NCBI GenBank assembly: GCA_037176885.1 | Contig: JAWWNJ010000082.1 | Location: 682,001 to 746,000 of the forward strand | Source: Favolaschia claudopus | Taxonomy: Eukaryota; Basidiomycota; Agaricomycetes; Agaricales; Mycenaceae | DNA: 64,000 nt | Direction of reading: 5' to 3' | Shown: one piece after another, positions 1 to 12,431 of the stretch | Numbering within the stretch: the first letter of the stretch is position 1 | Layout of the letters: every line of letters starts with the position of its first letter | Made by a program: the position numbers and the translations under genes | Notes under the pieces: generated by a model | Database searches by the model: none | What the model was told of the DNA's origin: nothing | The model's input: only the letters and a program-made list of their open reading frames with translations

Positions 1-360
1 CGCTCTCTTAAGCGTTCGTTCCGATACCAGTATACTGTGGACAAAATCCTTTCAGTAGTGTCTGTGTCTTCCGCTACTTTCAGCGGTCAAAACGTATGCC
101 TTGGAGCAATCTTAGAGTACTCTTATGTATTGCACTCCGGTACGGTTATCATTTGTATTAGATACTGAGACTCGAGAGAAGACCATTAAAAAATCAAGCA
201 AGAATAGGGCAAGAAGGAGAACACGCGAAAGATTGGGAGCGGCTCGGAAATGAAGGAGCTGGAGAATTGGATCACAAGAATACATACAAGATACTTTACA
301 TTGTACCATTTGTTACATGAAATCCACAACATTGATATTCAAGATTGAAAGTCCGCAGTT
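1..360. other. No gene seen, 3' flank of GH54 gene
   Basis: No coding region, repeat or RNA gene was recognised here. The stretch is AT-rich and lies just downstream of the stop codon of the GH54 gene, so it probably holds that gene's 3' UTR and polyadenylation signals. Confidence 0.5.
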
Positions 361-1969
361 CTAAGCCCAGGCAGCCCCAGAGACAAAGCTGGCATCGTCA
401 TTGAACGACCCCTTGGCATCGAACGTGTCCGCACCGCCGTTGCTGGCCGCAAAGGCGTTACCATTGAAGTGCCTGAAGTAGTGCGCAGGATAACTCCAGC
501 TGCGAATGGAATTGCCCTGCCCATTCAAGCCCTTCTGCGGGCAATACGTCGCATCCTCCTTGAAAAGCTTTGACCCGTCGTTGGCGTTGACCAACAGCAC
601 GAAGCCCGAGTGGCGAATGAAGCTCCCCGGCGTATCCCGAGCCTCGAAGGAGACACAGGCGCTGTTTGCGAGCCCGGCGACGACGTTCCAGCTAGCAGCG
701 AGCTTGGCGGCGTTGGTGCTGCTCGAGGTGACGGTCTGGATGCTGACCGCGGAGCCGCTGTGCGAGATGTAGGTGCCCGTGCAGCACGCCGTCGTCGCGC
801 GCAGCGACACCGCCGAGCCCACCGCGATTGCGGGCCCACTCGTCAAGGACGTTGTAGCGTACCTGGCCGCGACGATGTTAGCCTGGACGGAGTTCTCCGT
901 GGCGTCGGAGGGGAAGCCGGAGGTCATGACGCCCTCGTAGAAGGTGCCCTGCGCGCGGTTGCTGTTGTCCCCGCCGATCCCCAGGATGATCGCGCCCTCC
1001 TTCTTCATCGGGTTGTAGCTGCTGTCGGGGCGCACGCCGTTGAAGAACGTCGAGAGCGAGCCGGAGGCGGCGTTGCCCCCTCTTATCGCCCAGTTGTTCC
1101 CGGGCTGGCCCTTCACGATGGCGGTGACGAAGCGGGAGGTGATGCTGGGGTTGTTGTTGTTCACGTTGTCGCGGCTGGAGCCTGCGAACAGACCGTTCTC
1201 GAGGTCGGCTTGGACCCAGGGGCCGCTGCCAGCGCCCTTCCCGCCGCCACCAGTACCGAAATAGATGGTCTCCATGTGGCCGTTGCCCGTATCTTGGGCG
1301 TTGGTCTCGGCGTTGCCGTAGTCAAAGCAGCACCCGTTGTTAAAGTGGGTGCCGTCGAAGACGGCGTACATGCCTTCTGCGGTGTCGCCCTGAGAGCGTT
1401 GAGCAGAGATCTCATGAACTATTGAAAGAGACTTACGACAGCTATACCGTTCGTAGCATCATTGCGGTAGCCTGTCCCGGGTGGAATGAAGACACCATAT
1501 GCTTTCTTGCTCGTGATAGTCAGTTTCGGTATGATGAAATGACATTGGATGGACTAACCTGACCATTCAGAGTGACGGGGGCACCATCGGCAGCAGCCAG
1601 GTTGTCGAAACCATTGGGGTCTGTCCCGCTAGCTGCGCCGCCAGGTGGGGCTTTCGTCAAGTGGTTTCCACGACCAGTCTGATCGTAGATGATGCTGATG
1701 AGACAGGTCGTGCCAGAGCAGAAGGAGTCTTGAGCAGCGGCGTTCGCAACACCTCCAGCAGAAAGAGGGCCGATGTTGGTCGTAGCACCGTCAGATCCAC
1801 GCAAGAGCTGGTAGAGGTTGCCGGAATATGCGTTGAACAGCGCGCGAGTTGTGCTGTGGGCCGCAACACAAGGAGTTCCGCCTGAGGCGTAGATATCGCA
1901 AGGCCCAGCGGCGACTAGCGTGCAAGCCGCAAGAGAAAATGCAAGGAGAGAGGTAAATTTTGGTTGCAT
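361..1969 (-). CDS. abfB: Secreted alpha-L-arabinofuranosidase B (GH54 + CBM42)
   Basis: Releases terminal arabinofuranose from arabinan and arabinoxylan; secreted. Three exons, 1969-1559, 1505-1437 and 1389-361, all phase 0, give about 502 residues, close to the roughly 500 usual for fungal AbfB. Residues 1-21 are a signal peptide (ends LVAAG). The mature protein starts with the family signature GPCDIYASGGTPCVAAHST. The catalytic beta-sandwich runs to about residue 335. By alignment from memory with the characterised GH54 enzymes, the nucleophile is the Glu of DLENGL (about 224) and the acid/base the Asp of GIGGDNS (about 301). The C-terminal part (about 340-502; SHSG, FIRHSG and YFRHFNG motifs) is the arabinose-binding CBM42 beta-trefoil. 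Introns are 53 and 47 nt. A 271-codon open frame on the opposite strand is an antisense shadow. Stop is TAG at 363-361. Confidence 0.96.
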
Positions 1970-3068
1970 TGCTGCTATGAGAGTTTCACCGGTGGGTCCC
2001 CCATATTTATTCCCTCAAATACGGTTGGAGCAGGGCACTATGAATCATCACGCGCCCCGGTGTGCATGGAGAGGAAGCTAGAGCTGTGCACGAGGGCATC
2101 GGAGACGATGGTTGACGACAGAGGCGATGGAGGTGATGACCCGGGTGCAAGGGGTCTTGAAACTCCGTGACCAAGTCGCGAGGCCAAAATTGAACGCAAC
2201 ATAACGCGGTCACAAGGACCCCGACGGGGCCTGGGAACCCGCACCTCCGGACCGAAAATCCTTCCTTCCATCCTCCCCCTCGGCCCCGGCGACCAGCACT
2301 ATAAGTGTTCAGAAGCGTTAATCTGCTCGCGAAAACAAGTTCAACTGACCTTGTCTGGCGGACTTTGCTCGAGCTACTTCCAGGTCGTGGGCAGTTTTCT
2401 ATCTTTTGAGTGTGACAACAAGATGAACAACTCAACAACTTCTCTAATCTGCACATGTGCGTGTTGAACATCTTCTATAAGTACCTGCCGTCGGTCTGCT
2501 CTTCAGGGCAAAGTTCCCATCACACTGAGGATTTGCGTCTGCATCTCTGCGGCTGCAAGTCAGAAGGATCGACGACGATTTCACAGTTGCATTTACCGCC
2601 TGTGCCATTCAATCAAATGCTCCCCGTTTTGAATGCATGATATCATTGGCGGCGGTCGCTGTCGGTCCAGGGTTAGTTTGATACAACTGGTCGTTCAGAT
2701 CAAAAGACGATGAATTCAAATTCATGTGGCCGCTTGGGCCCGACCACGACGGCTCTCGGGATTGCGGGAGCTCGCATTATCCTCTGTAATGAGTATTCCC
2801 TTGCAGTTGAACGGACCACCCCCCGATGCTGGGAAGCGGTTTCGCTTTGCCGTCGAAAGATGAATGGGATGAATTTGGAGCAAATGGATGAGGGATGATC
2901 TCGGTTCGAATTCCGCAACACAGGTTGGACCGTAAGTTACAACGCTTCATTGACGCAATTCCGACTGGAGATCATCTAGTCGTTTTGACACCGTCTGGAG
3001 CCGCGAGCATCAAATTCAGGAAAGAAATGAAGCGATTTGAAACGCACTAATAGCGGGGTTAGTGTGAG
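1970..3068. other. Intergenic, no gene recognised
   Basis: Between the GH54 start and the unrecognised gene at 3069. An AT-rich stretch around 2001-2016, just upstream of the GH54 ATG on the minus strand, could serve as its core promoter. Short open frames here have no recognisable composition or motif. Confidence 0.4.
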
Positions 3069-3745
3069 TTACGCAAGTACTCCACTGCCCCAACGGCGAC
3101 GTTCGATGTCGAGGGTCCACATGTACTGCGGAACAAGGTTAGTCCTGTCTGCGATTTCTTCATGGAAATGAAAACGTTACTTGCTTTGCGAATGTCACTG
3201 TAATTCTCGAACGTCAGCTTTATCACCGCACGTACCACCGCGAACAGGATTAGTCAAAATCTTCGCCGCCATTGTCGCATTTGGAATAAGCGAAATGCAG
3301 TTGGCAATGACGGCGTCGTCTCCTGTAACAGCGATAGTGCCGCCGGTTGCACCCAGTGGTGCCGCCGAGGGCAGGTTGGTAGACGGAGCGTAGTCAAGAA
3401 AGCAACGAGTGGCGTTCATGAGTAACATTCGCAAGCTTGAAAGCAACGCAGCTTGATGCTGATACTGACTCGAAGCTCGTCTTATACTTGGGGGAGTATG
3501 AGTCATTATATCTCGGATTGTATCTCCTACCAAGGAACAAAGTATCTTCGTCTGACAGTGAGAATCAACACAAGACTGCTTTGCAAATGGGCGACTTACT
3601 GGGCTGGAGGACCATGCAATTCAAATGAACCCTCTTGCGAAACCTTGTCAATGTCAAGGTGACAGTGTACTTGGGAGCATTTGGAAGAGGTTTCTCAAGA
3701 CAAGGCAGCTCGAAGTCTCGCACGCCGAAGAATCAGTCAAGTAGG
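3069..3745 (-). CDS. Unrecognised spliced gene (3' exons only resolved)
   Basis: Product not recognised. The 3' end is well supported: 3419-3236, 3197-3181 and 3125-3069 join in phase through GTACGT and GTAACG donors and TTACAG and CCGCAG acceptors, and end in a 19-codon last exon (YMWTLDIERRRWGSGVLA then TAA). Two further minus-strand exons upstream also look coding. One runs about 3735-3602 (reads ELPCLEKPLPNAPKYTV, followed by a 48-nt GTAAGT intron). The other is a small exon near 3554. The true start was not found, so this may be the tail of a longer gene or a remnant. No domain or signal peptide is visible in the resolved part. Confidence 0.42.
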
Positions 3746-4634
3746 GAAATTTAGATGGAAATGAGGGATGAGCAGAACACTAGTCGTAGCCAATTAGCGA
3801 AGGTCTTTGGAAGGTCTTCAAATTACTTACTATTGCCTTGCGTCACCTCTCAGAGAGCCCGGGCCCCGTCAGATTCGAATCTGTTCCCCCCTTATTTCAT
3901 CGCACCAGTCATCTCAGAGTCATCTGTCCAGTGTCGACTCGGTAATGTATTGAGAAGGAGAGATTTCGAGACAGCCGAGTTACGAGTACCCCGGAGCCAG
4001 GATTGCAGGGAAGTAGACGCATCGGAGGAGTCAAAGAGCAGAAGCCGTAGACTCCGAGAATCGAGGTAAAACCAAAAGGAAACTGGGTTCCATAAGGTGG
4101 ACGATTGGGACAAGAGTAAAAACTTGGCACCGGCTTCTTGGCACCGGTTAATTCCGAATCGGAAGCTGCGGCATGCACGGCCCGAGAAAATTCAACTTCG
4201 GTTCAAATTCACGTTTCGAGACGAGTCCGTGAATTGTAAGAGCAGAGGACGCTGTCAGAAGTGAGAAACTGTAAGCTCTCTATGCTTGGATTGCAGGTAT
4301 AGGGTCCGGGTAATCAAGCCGACGGAGGGAGAAATTTAGAACCGGCCGAGAAACATTTACTAACAATTCACTTTTCTTCTTATTCTTTCCTCCTACTTGT
4401 GTGTGTTCATAAAGGCAGATGAGATAGGTACCCGGTGCAAGAAGTATATTGGACGGCCCGAAAGCCAGGTACGGAGCTTGGACCTGGTTGATCGGGCCCC
4501 AGAGTTCAACGTCGGAAATCATTCAAAATTTTCCATGAATGGGAATATAACCGATGAACAAGGAAACACAGCGCGACGGGGATAGGAACTGGTAGATCTA
4601 CTTATAGCTCTGTGACGTTGTAAGTTACGGGAAT
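3746..4634. other. Intergenic, no gene recognised
   Basis: No supported coding region; only short frames. It may contain the unresolved 5' exons of the gene ending at 3069 and the 3' UTR of the first S53 gene. Confidence 0.35.
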
Positions 4635-6825
4635 CTAAACCTTGAATGCAGCGGCAAGGAGCTTGTCGAAAACAGGAGATCCAACACCAGCTAGAAAGAT
4701 TCCATCAAGTTAGCCCATGAATGCATACACAGCGTATATTATAAGACATACTCAGCGGATCCCAACCTTTCGTCGCGTCAAATGCAACCTAGAAACGGAA
4801 AGCTCACATTCACAAAAAAAACATATGATATCATTTTAGCAACAACAACAACTCACCGTCTCCGCAGGACAAGTGTATCCCGAATTATGACCCATTGTGA
4901 CATCAGTGAAGGCGTCCGCATTCGCATATATCCACGGATTGAGAAATCCCAATACTGGCTTTCCTGCAGCCACAAGCCTGTCATTGATCAACGCGATTAC
5001 CGCGCTGAAAATAGGGCTCGAGAAACTCGTTCCCCCACCCTGGAACGTCTGCCCCTGCAAGATGAAGTCAAGAAAGCCTCCCTGTGCCGAAACGTCGGGG
5101 TACGCGCGACCAGATTTATTGAACTTGCCAGGGAAGTTTGTGGGCAGGGACTGAAGGAAGGTTTCGACGGCGGCAATCTGATACCACGGTCGGGGAAAGA
5201 GGTTGGAGAAGCCGCCGCCGGTGGAGTTCGTCGCGATTTCGGGAAATCCTTCGGTGCCGCCGACAGCGGTGACGTATGGGCAGGAGGCGGGGAAGACGGC
5301 GAAGAATTGGTTGTCGCAGCCGCCAGGGATGCTGCTGTTATCATGGCTGCCATGTACGCCGCCCTAAATGTAAGGAAATTTAAAACCCATTTGAGTAAGA
5401 CTTGAGTTGATTAACGCACATCTGCCGAAGAAAACAAAACCGAAATACCCCGCGCACCGAGAGCGAGATATCCGTTGCAGAGTTTCCTGCGGATGTCATA
5501 TGTGAGCCCGCGAATATACACACTATGGCATCACCAGACGAACCTAGCGACAGATTCATCTATTTCTCTTTCATTGGGTGCATAAGACGTCGTCACAACG
5601 GACGGCGGGTTTTCCAGACCCTCAAGATAAATGTTGGTTTCTATGAACCACTTTGCAAGGCTCTCAACACTGGCATTCGGTGATGTTTCGCCAACCGAAA
5701 GAAATTGAAGTGGGACGCCGGTAGCGAGGCCTATTTGTAGGAATATTATCAGCTGCCCATGGTAGAGTCAAGTACCGATTCGGTGGGAGGACAGCTCACT
5801 GATAGCCCATTCCACATCGAGATTGGCCTCTAGTTGGATCACCGCCAATTCAGGCGGGACCGGGTCGTCCGTGGCATTGGCAATCCGAATGAGTTCGTAG
5901 GTTGTGTCTAGAGGCATGTCTGGCCTGTAAGTTTTCAAGAATGCCTGCAAGTTAACGAGTACGCAAGACGATCAGAATGGTGGAGGCGGAGCATTGTTTC
6001 AAGTAACAAACCGAGACATCAGTTTTGTTGGGGGGGATTTGGAAATACCCGGTGACCATCATCGAGTTGTTCTTTTCACTGGCTGGAGTGGACGGAATGC
6101 CGTACATTTCTTGCAGACAGACGGGTCTCCTGGGGATTGAGTTGTCACACAACGGGGACGACGACAAGGGAGCACAGTTGAAAGGTCGGAGTCGCTTCTC
6201 CATGTTTTGGGAGGGCAGGGGAGCGAAACGAGAGGTGGGAGTGCCTGGGAACGAAGTGCTTGGATAGATCACTTCGACGTGGTCAACGAGCTCGGAGGGA
6301 AGGGATATCGACAATGTGCGAGTAATGCGCTGAGCAAGAGCCTCATGGCTGAATGTCTCGAAATGTGCGCCGAACAACTGGTTAGCCGTAGAGACGGGGA
6401 GCATTAAAGACACCCAGTCGCCATTGGGGGAGATAATGTTGGGTGGTGCGAGACCGTAAGCGGACGCAAAGGAAGTAAACGCATTGACAGTTTCGCTGGA
6501 GGGCTGCATGAAAGTCTTGACCTGGGGAGACATCGTGAGCCGACGTTGCAGGACTCTACCAAATTGAAAAACGAACCTCGTCCCTGGAAAGCCAACGACG
6601 AAAGTCGGGGTTCCCTGGCGTGGAAATGGATTTCAGCGTATCTTCAAGCCCAGGTAGGTTGTCAGGTGTCAAAGCAAACATCAAGGTCAACACGTCGGAG
6701 TCGGGAGCAGCCCCCAGGCTAGTGAAGCCGGGAGGGGCTGCGCTACGACTTTGGTGAACAACGAGTGGAGTGCATGTCGCAACAGACAGAAGGGCAAGGA
6801 GATTCGCGAGGGGAAGCAGAAGCAT
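4635..6825 (-). CDS. TPP1: S53 sedolisin / tripeptidyl-peptidase, intact
   Basis: Secreted acid serine-carboxyl peptidase that removes tripeptides or cleaves proteins outside the cell. Eight exons: 6825-6577, 6521-6012, 5944-5800, 5730-5544, 5486-5420, 5363-4857, 4788-4752, 4690-4635; all phases close, giving about 585 residues. Signal peptide (MLLLPLANLLALLSVATCT), then a Pro-kumamolisin activation domain (to about residue 185), then the S53 domain. Catalytic Glu/Asp lie in QLEANLDVEW, the oxyanion-hole Asp in LFSSAD-GG (the usual SSGD Gly is Ala here), and the Ser in GGGTSFSSP. The calcium-binding end reads AFDATKGWDPL-TGVGSPVF. First of five head-to-tail paralogs with the same exon plan, so it arose by tandem duplication. 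Confidence 0.95.
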
Positions 6826-7081
6826 TGTTTGAGAAATTCACTGCCGTCTCTGGAGTGTGTACACTGGTTTAAATGGACGCTTTTCGATCCGGAGAACCTT
6901 GCGGTGAACACGGGGACTTGAAGGCCAAGATTTGCGCGATGCCCATAAATAATCACGAGCCGTCGGCGAAGATTTACAACGGCATATGAAGTCCCATATT
7001 GAACGGAAGCCGGTCTCTAAAAGGGAAAAAAATGAAAATATGAAGGGTTTATCAAGATAAGGTACTGTTAGAAACGAGTGT
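6826..7081. other. Short intergenic spacer between TPP1 and TPP2
   Basis: About 255 bp that must hold the TPP1 promoter and the TPP2 3' UTR. Nothing else is recognised. Confidence 0.5.
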
Positions 7082-9258
7082 CTAGTATTTTAAAGCGGCG
7101 GCAAGGAGCGTGTCGAATACGGGAGATCCCACACCAGCTGGCAAAGTATTGAATAATTAGCTGGCAGGAACGGGATCAACTCGATAAACAGACGTACTGA
7201 GAGGATCCCATCCTTTCGTCGCATCGAATGCTACCTGGAAGTTTAAGAGCAGAGTTCAGAATGTGCCTTGCTTTCACTGCTCGCCATCACAACTCACCGA
7301 CTCTGTAGGACATTGATAGCCAGAATTATGCCCCTCCGTGATATCCGTAAATGCGTCTGCGTTGGCGTAGATCCACGGATTGAGAAAACCCAGAACAGGT
7401 TTCCCCGCCGCCAAAAGCCTGTCGTTAACCAACGCCAAAATAGACGCGAATATAGGGCTCGAGAAACTCGTCCCTCCGCTGTTATAAGTCCCCCCGAGAT
7501 ACACAAAGTTGAGGTTCCCTCCTTGAGCTGAGACATCGGGGTAGCCTCGCCCGGATCTGTTGAATTTCCCAGGGAAGTCTGCGGGCAGGGACTGGAGGAA
7601 GCTATCAACAGCCTGAGTTTGGTACCAAGGGCGGGGGAAGAGGTCGGAGAAGCCGCCGCCCGTCAAATTGGTTGCGATTTCGGGGAATGCCTCGGTGCCG
7701 CCAACCGCCGTGACATAGGGACAAGAGGCTGGGAAGATGGGAATAAAGTCGTTACTGGAACAGAGGCCGGGGATACTCTTGTCGTCGTGGCTGCCGCGCA
7801 CGCCGCCCTACGCAGGAGTTCAGTCGAAATTCAGAACGAATGAGTTCGAAAATTCTGATAATCAGTGGACGTACATCTCCAGAAGCGAATAACACGGAGA
7901 TTCCTCTCGCACCGAGTGCCATATAGCTGTTACAGAGCTTTCTGTGACGCTGAAGAGTTAGCTAGGCGCGGTGACTGGATAGCAATGAGTGGCGTGAAAG
8001 GTAAACTAACCTAGCCATCGACGGCGAAAAATGGCTTTCCACAGGCGCCTCAGAAGTCGTCACCATCGATGGTGGATTGTCCAGTCCTTCAAGATACATA
8101 TTAGTCTCAATGAAAGACGTTGCGAGATAGTCGCCGTCAGAGTCGTCATCTGAGGGCATGCCGACGGAGAGGAATTGCGCGAGAACACCAGTTGCGATAC
8201 CTGTTCGCCAATTTTTTCTCATATCAGTAGAACAGGATATTGGCGAAGTACCGCAAACCTCACCAACGGTCCATTGGATATCAAGATTAGCCTCCACCTG
8301 AGCAACAGCCAACTCGGGTGGGGAGGGTCGTCCGTGGCGTTGGCAATTCGAATCAAGTCGTATGTGGTATCGGGGAGGACGTCGGGTCTGAATTCTTTGA
8401 GGAGAACCTGTAGTGTATGGGCAAAGTAAATACAGCGAAGACGACGATAAACTGTATATGAACGAACCGAAAGATCAGTCTGGTTGGGAAAGATATTGAA
8501 GTAACCAGTGACCATCAGTGAGTTGCTCTGCTCGGTGGCCGGAGTCGAGGGAATGCCATATATCTTTTGCAAGCACGCGGGAGTCATGGGCACCTTGGGG
8601 TCCGCACAAGACGAGAAGGCGGGCGATGAACTGCGTTTCAAGGATAGCTTCTCGTCATCGGGGGATCGCCGAGTAGAAGGACGAGAGGCAACAGTTGTGA
8701 ACGAAGTGCTTGGATGGATGGCCTCGACGTGACCGACGAGCTCGGCTGGAAGGGATATCGACAAGGTTCGAGTGATTGGCTGAGTGAGCGATCTATGAGT
8801 GAATCTCTCGAAGCGCGCCCCGAACAGGTCATTCGCCGCGGAAACGGCCAGCGTCAATGATACCCAGTCGCCGTTTGGAGATACAACGGTCGGCGTCAAG
8901 CCGTTTGCGTACGCAAAAGCGTTGAACACGCGTCGGAGGGCTGCACAAAAGCCTTCACCTGTGAAGGTTGGAATTAACGTTGTGCAAAATTAATGACTGT
9001 TGGACGGACCTCATCCTTGGAGAGCCATTGCCTGAAGTCCGGTGATCCTGGCGTGGAAATAGATTTAAGCTTTGCTTCAAGGCCCAGATGATTGTTGGCA
9101 GTCAAGGCAAATTTCAGGGTGATCAATTCGGAGTCGGGAGCAGCGCCGCTATTGGTGAAGCCGGGAGGTGCGGCGCTACGGCTTTCATGAACAACGAGCG
9201 GGATGCAGGAGACGGCGGATATAAATGCTAGGATAGTGGTGAACGCGCGTCGCAGCAT
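7082..9258 (-). pseudogene. TPP2: S53 sedolisin with two frameshifts
   Basis: Same 8-exon plan: 9258-9010, 8958-8468, 8407-8264, 8200-8011, 7941-7875, 7807-7298, 7234-7198, 7137-7082. All splice sites and catalytic motifs remain (AQVEANLDIQW, FASGD-GG, SGGTSFSSP, GWDPL-TGVGSPVF). Exon 2 is 491 nt instead of a multiple of three: the frame breaks near 8930-8945, where the paralogs read QPSSDTVNAFN. Exon 3 is 144 nt rather than 145: one base is missing in a C run near 8313-8322, where TPP4 reads DPPAPEL. No alternative donor or acceptor restores either frame. Read as printed, the protein ends in the prodomain. The rest is well kept, so inactivation is recent, or one or both shifts are assembly errors. 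The second lies next to a C run. Confidence 0.85.
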
Positions 9259-10271
9259 TGCAGCAACTCTGGCAGAGTTAAGCGCTGCAAAATTTGAACG
9301 CCAACTTATAGAGACACCGTCTAGCGATCCAATAGAGTCGGTAACATACTCACAATGGAAATAATTCGGTGGATGGATGGAACCGAGGTGATTGCACGGC
9401 CAACCACCGCCGGTACGCATGCTGGCGGTTAAAGATAAGGCGTAGAGTCCATTCGTATTGCGCAATAGTGCATGTCGATCCTCCGACACATGGGCCGACG
9501 GGCGAAGTAGCCAAAGTCGGAGAGGGTGGACGTTGGAGATTCCGCTACGGTGAGAAGTCGCCGAAAAGCTTTCGGGGTCAACAGACAGGCGAAATCCTTT
9601 CGATATAACTGGAGTTTTAATCAAACAGTGCACGGTTTACGTCGATCCATGAACTTGAATACGCTAATCATTGACATGTTGGCTGTACCGCGGTGGAGTG
9701 TTCGCATATGATGCTATGAAGGGCAATCAAGTGTTCAAATATTCCTTCAAATAAAAACAATCTCCGCACCCGGGCCTGCATTTGCTCGTTACAAGCGATG
9801 GTACACTGCCGAGTTTCCCAAGTCAAGACTGTGAAAGAAGGAGACGTCGCATCGACGATATCACAGGTTCCTTTACGGAACTCCTTCGCCAGTCCAAAGT
9901 GTTGAGAAAGCCCAGAAACGAGGTTTCCCTCTACGAGAAATTTCTGCATCGTGGAAGGAAGAGAAACCAGGAGTGCCAAGTTGCCCACAGTTACCGGAAC
10001 AATCGGAACACCCTCCGGCAACCGGCTTGACCGGAACTTTCCGTCGAAGTTGAACAATTCGAACTGTTGTTGATTTTTCAAGGTAAAGTTCAGACCGAGG
10101 TTTTTTCAGTGCGCTGATAGATGTCAAAGTCAAGATGAATGTATATGGGAGCTCAAATTAAGGCTTCTTGGTAATTCCATCGTGATCTCATACACATTCA
10201 ATCGTTGTTATTGTGAACTCTACTTATTTCTCTCAGGCTTCGATAGGATTATCCGCTCTGAATATACACAA
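9259..10271. other. Intergenic between TPP2 and TPP3
   Basis: No supported gene. A 137-codon minus frame (10081-9668) lacks a signal, domain or splice context and overlaps an antisense frame of similar size, so it is not called. Confidence 0.4.
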
Positions 10272-12431
10272 CTAGTATTTAAAAGCAGCCGCAAGAAGTT
10301 TGTCAAATATGGGAGATCCAACACCCGCTGAAAAGAATGCCATCAGCCCGAAATACACCGGAAAACAGAACACGAGACATACTAAGCGGATCCCATCCTT
10401 TCGCCGCATCGAACGCAACCTAAGAAGATAAGGCACTGGGAAATTCACTCAATGGGTAGAAAGCAGTAGCTCACCGATTCTGCAGGGCATTCATAGCCAG
10501 AGTTATGTCCCTCAGTAATATCCGTGAACGCATCCATATTAGCGTAGATCCAAGGGTTGAGGAAGCCCAGCACAGGTTTCCCCGCAGTCACGAGTCTATC
10601 GTTGATCATTGCAATTATCGAAGCGAATATCGGGCTCGAGAAGCTCGTCCCCCCAGTATGCACCGTGGTCCCCCGATAAATAAAATCAAGGTTCGCTCCC
10701 TGAACCGCGACGTCGGGATACGCGCGCCCAGACCTATTAAAATGTCCAGGGAAGTCAGCTGGGAGGCCTTTCAAGAAGCTTTCAGCGGCATCAGCTTGAT
10801 ACCGCGGGCGGGGGAAGAGGTTCGAAAAGCCCCCGCCGGTGAGGTTGGTCGCGGCTTCGGGGTGGATGCCTTGTGTGGCACCGACGGCGGTGACCCAGGG
10901 GCAGGAGGCGGGGAAAACCACGAGGAAGTCGTTGCTGGTGCACAGACCGGGGATGCTGCTGTTATCGTGGCCGCCGTACACGCCGCCCTGTGAATCGGCG
11001 GGTGAGTTTCAATTCCGTCCCTTTGCTGGTAAGGAATAGAAGCAAGGACGTACATCTCCGGACCCAAACGTCAGGGAAATCCCCCGAGCGGTGAGAGCCA
11101 GATAGCTGTTGCAGATTTTTCTATTATGGGGGCGATGATTTATAATGTGTGACAGAAAAGTCTGGTCGCTTGCCTAGTCATAGATTCGCTGAGATCCGTT
11201 TCCGTAAGTCCATACGAAGTGGTGACAACGGACGGGGGATTGTCGAGTCCCTCCAAGTAGATGTTGGCTTCAAGCAGCGCGGTAGCAAAGCCATCAAACT
11301 CGGTTGACGGTGTAGCAACAGAGAGGAACTGAACAGGGACCCCCGTTACAAGACCTGTTTCAATTAGAAGAACAAGTGTTCAGTTGAATCGCAGGAACCT
11401 GATGACGAACGAACCAACTCACCGACAGTGTATTCAACATCGAGATCAGCTTCGAGCACAAGGACTGACGCATCCGCTGGGGCAGGCTCAACCCCGTCGG
11501 TGCCAATGTTGATCAATTCATACGTTGTGTTAGCGGGGATATCCAATCTGTAATCCTCCAAGAATGTCTGTAGAATAGAACAAGTCAAGATACGAGCGTT
11601 CGATGAAAAGAAGGAGGAAAAACATACCGAAAGATCAGTTCGGTTGGGGGAGATACTCCAATAACCAGTAACCATGAGCGAGTTATCTTGTTGAGTGGCC
11701 GGAGTTGTCGGAATGCCATACAGTTTCTGCAGGCACGCGGGTGTCATGGGAATCTCCAAGCCGTCGCATTCCTCCTCCTCCTCCGTGCGTTTTACGGCGA
11801 GGCGTTTCTCGAGGTTGCGTAGGCGAGATGAAGAGCCTGAAGAGGCGAAACTCGAGGTGGAAAATGAAGTGCTTGGATGGATGGCTTCGACGTGGCCGAC
11901 AAGCTCGGCCGGAAGGGATATCGATACAGTGCGGGTGATGGGTTGCGGTAAGCTCGCATGCTGGAATTCTTGGAAGTGCGCGCCGAAGAGCTTATTAGCT
12001 GTGGCCACGGTGAGCGTCAAAGATACCCAGTCGCCGTTTGGGGAGATCGTGGTCGGGGCAAGGCCGTTAGAAAATGCGAAGGAATTGAAGGCGCTGACGG
12101 TTTCGTTGGACGGCTGCACGAAAGCTTTGACCTGAAAGGTTTCAATAAGCGTTGCACAACATTCAACAAGTGTGAGACAAACCTCGTCCTTCGAGAGCCA
12201 TTGTCTGAACTCGGAACTTCCAGGCGTGGAGATGGAGGCAAGCTTTTGTTCCAGGCCAGGAATATTCTTGGGAGTCAACGCGAATTTCAACGTCAACATA
12301 TGGGAGTCGGGAGCTGCGCCGAGGCTCGTGAACCCAGCAGGTGCTGCGCGCCGACTTTCATGAACCGCGAGTCGAGTGCCTGAGACAACCGATAGAAGGG
12401 CTAGAATATTTGCAAAGGCCGGGAGGAGCAT
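10272..12431 (-). CDS. TPP3: S53 sedolisin / tripeptidyl-peptidase, intact
   Basis: Secreted acid peptidase of the cluster. Exons 12431-12183, 12131-11628, 11567-11423, 11354-11174, 11120-11054, 10987-10475, 10419-10383, 10327-10272 close in phase, giving about 583 residues. The start is set by alignment with the other copies (MLLPAFANILALLSVVSGT); an in-frame ATG at 12452 would add seven residues. Motifs: LEADLDVEYTVG (Glu/Asp), FGSGD-GG (oxyanion Asp), TGGTSFSSP (Ser), GWDPL-TGVGSPIF. The prodomain carries a Glu-rich linker (RTEEEEECDG). Intron 4 uses a GC donor (AG|GCAAGC) instead of GT. It is the source of the truncated copy at 21.3-22.4 kb, to which exons 1-3 are nearly identical. TTAAATAAG about 35 bp upstream may be the TATA region. 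Confidence 0.95.
11168..11175 (-). other. GC-AG intron donor in TPP3
   Basis: The fourth intron of TPP3 starts AG|GCAAGC, the usual context of GC donors, while the same position in TPP1, TPP2 and TPP4 has GT. The exon junction is fixed by paralogy, so no other donor preserves the frame. Confidence 0.8.

Noticed and set aside
610..1425. 271-codon plus-strand open frame
   Set aside because: It is antisense to the GH54 exons, with composition explained by the GC-rich third positions of abfB.
4782..5405. Long plus-strand frames over the S53 genes (also 10505-10993 and 23712-24290)
   Set aside because: They recur at the same place opposite exon 6 of each paralog and reflect the codon use of the sense strand; no independent start, splice or domain evidence.
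9668..10081. 137-codon minus-strand ORF as a gene
   Set aside because: No signal, domain, splice context or paralog; an overlapping plus-strand frame is equally open.
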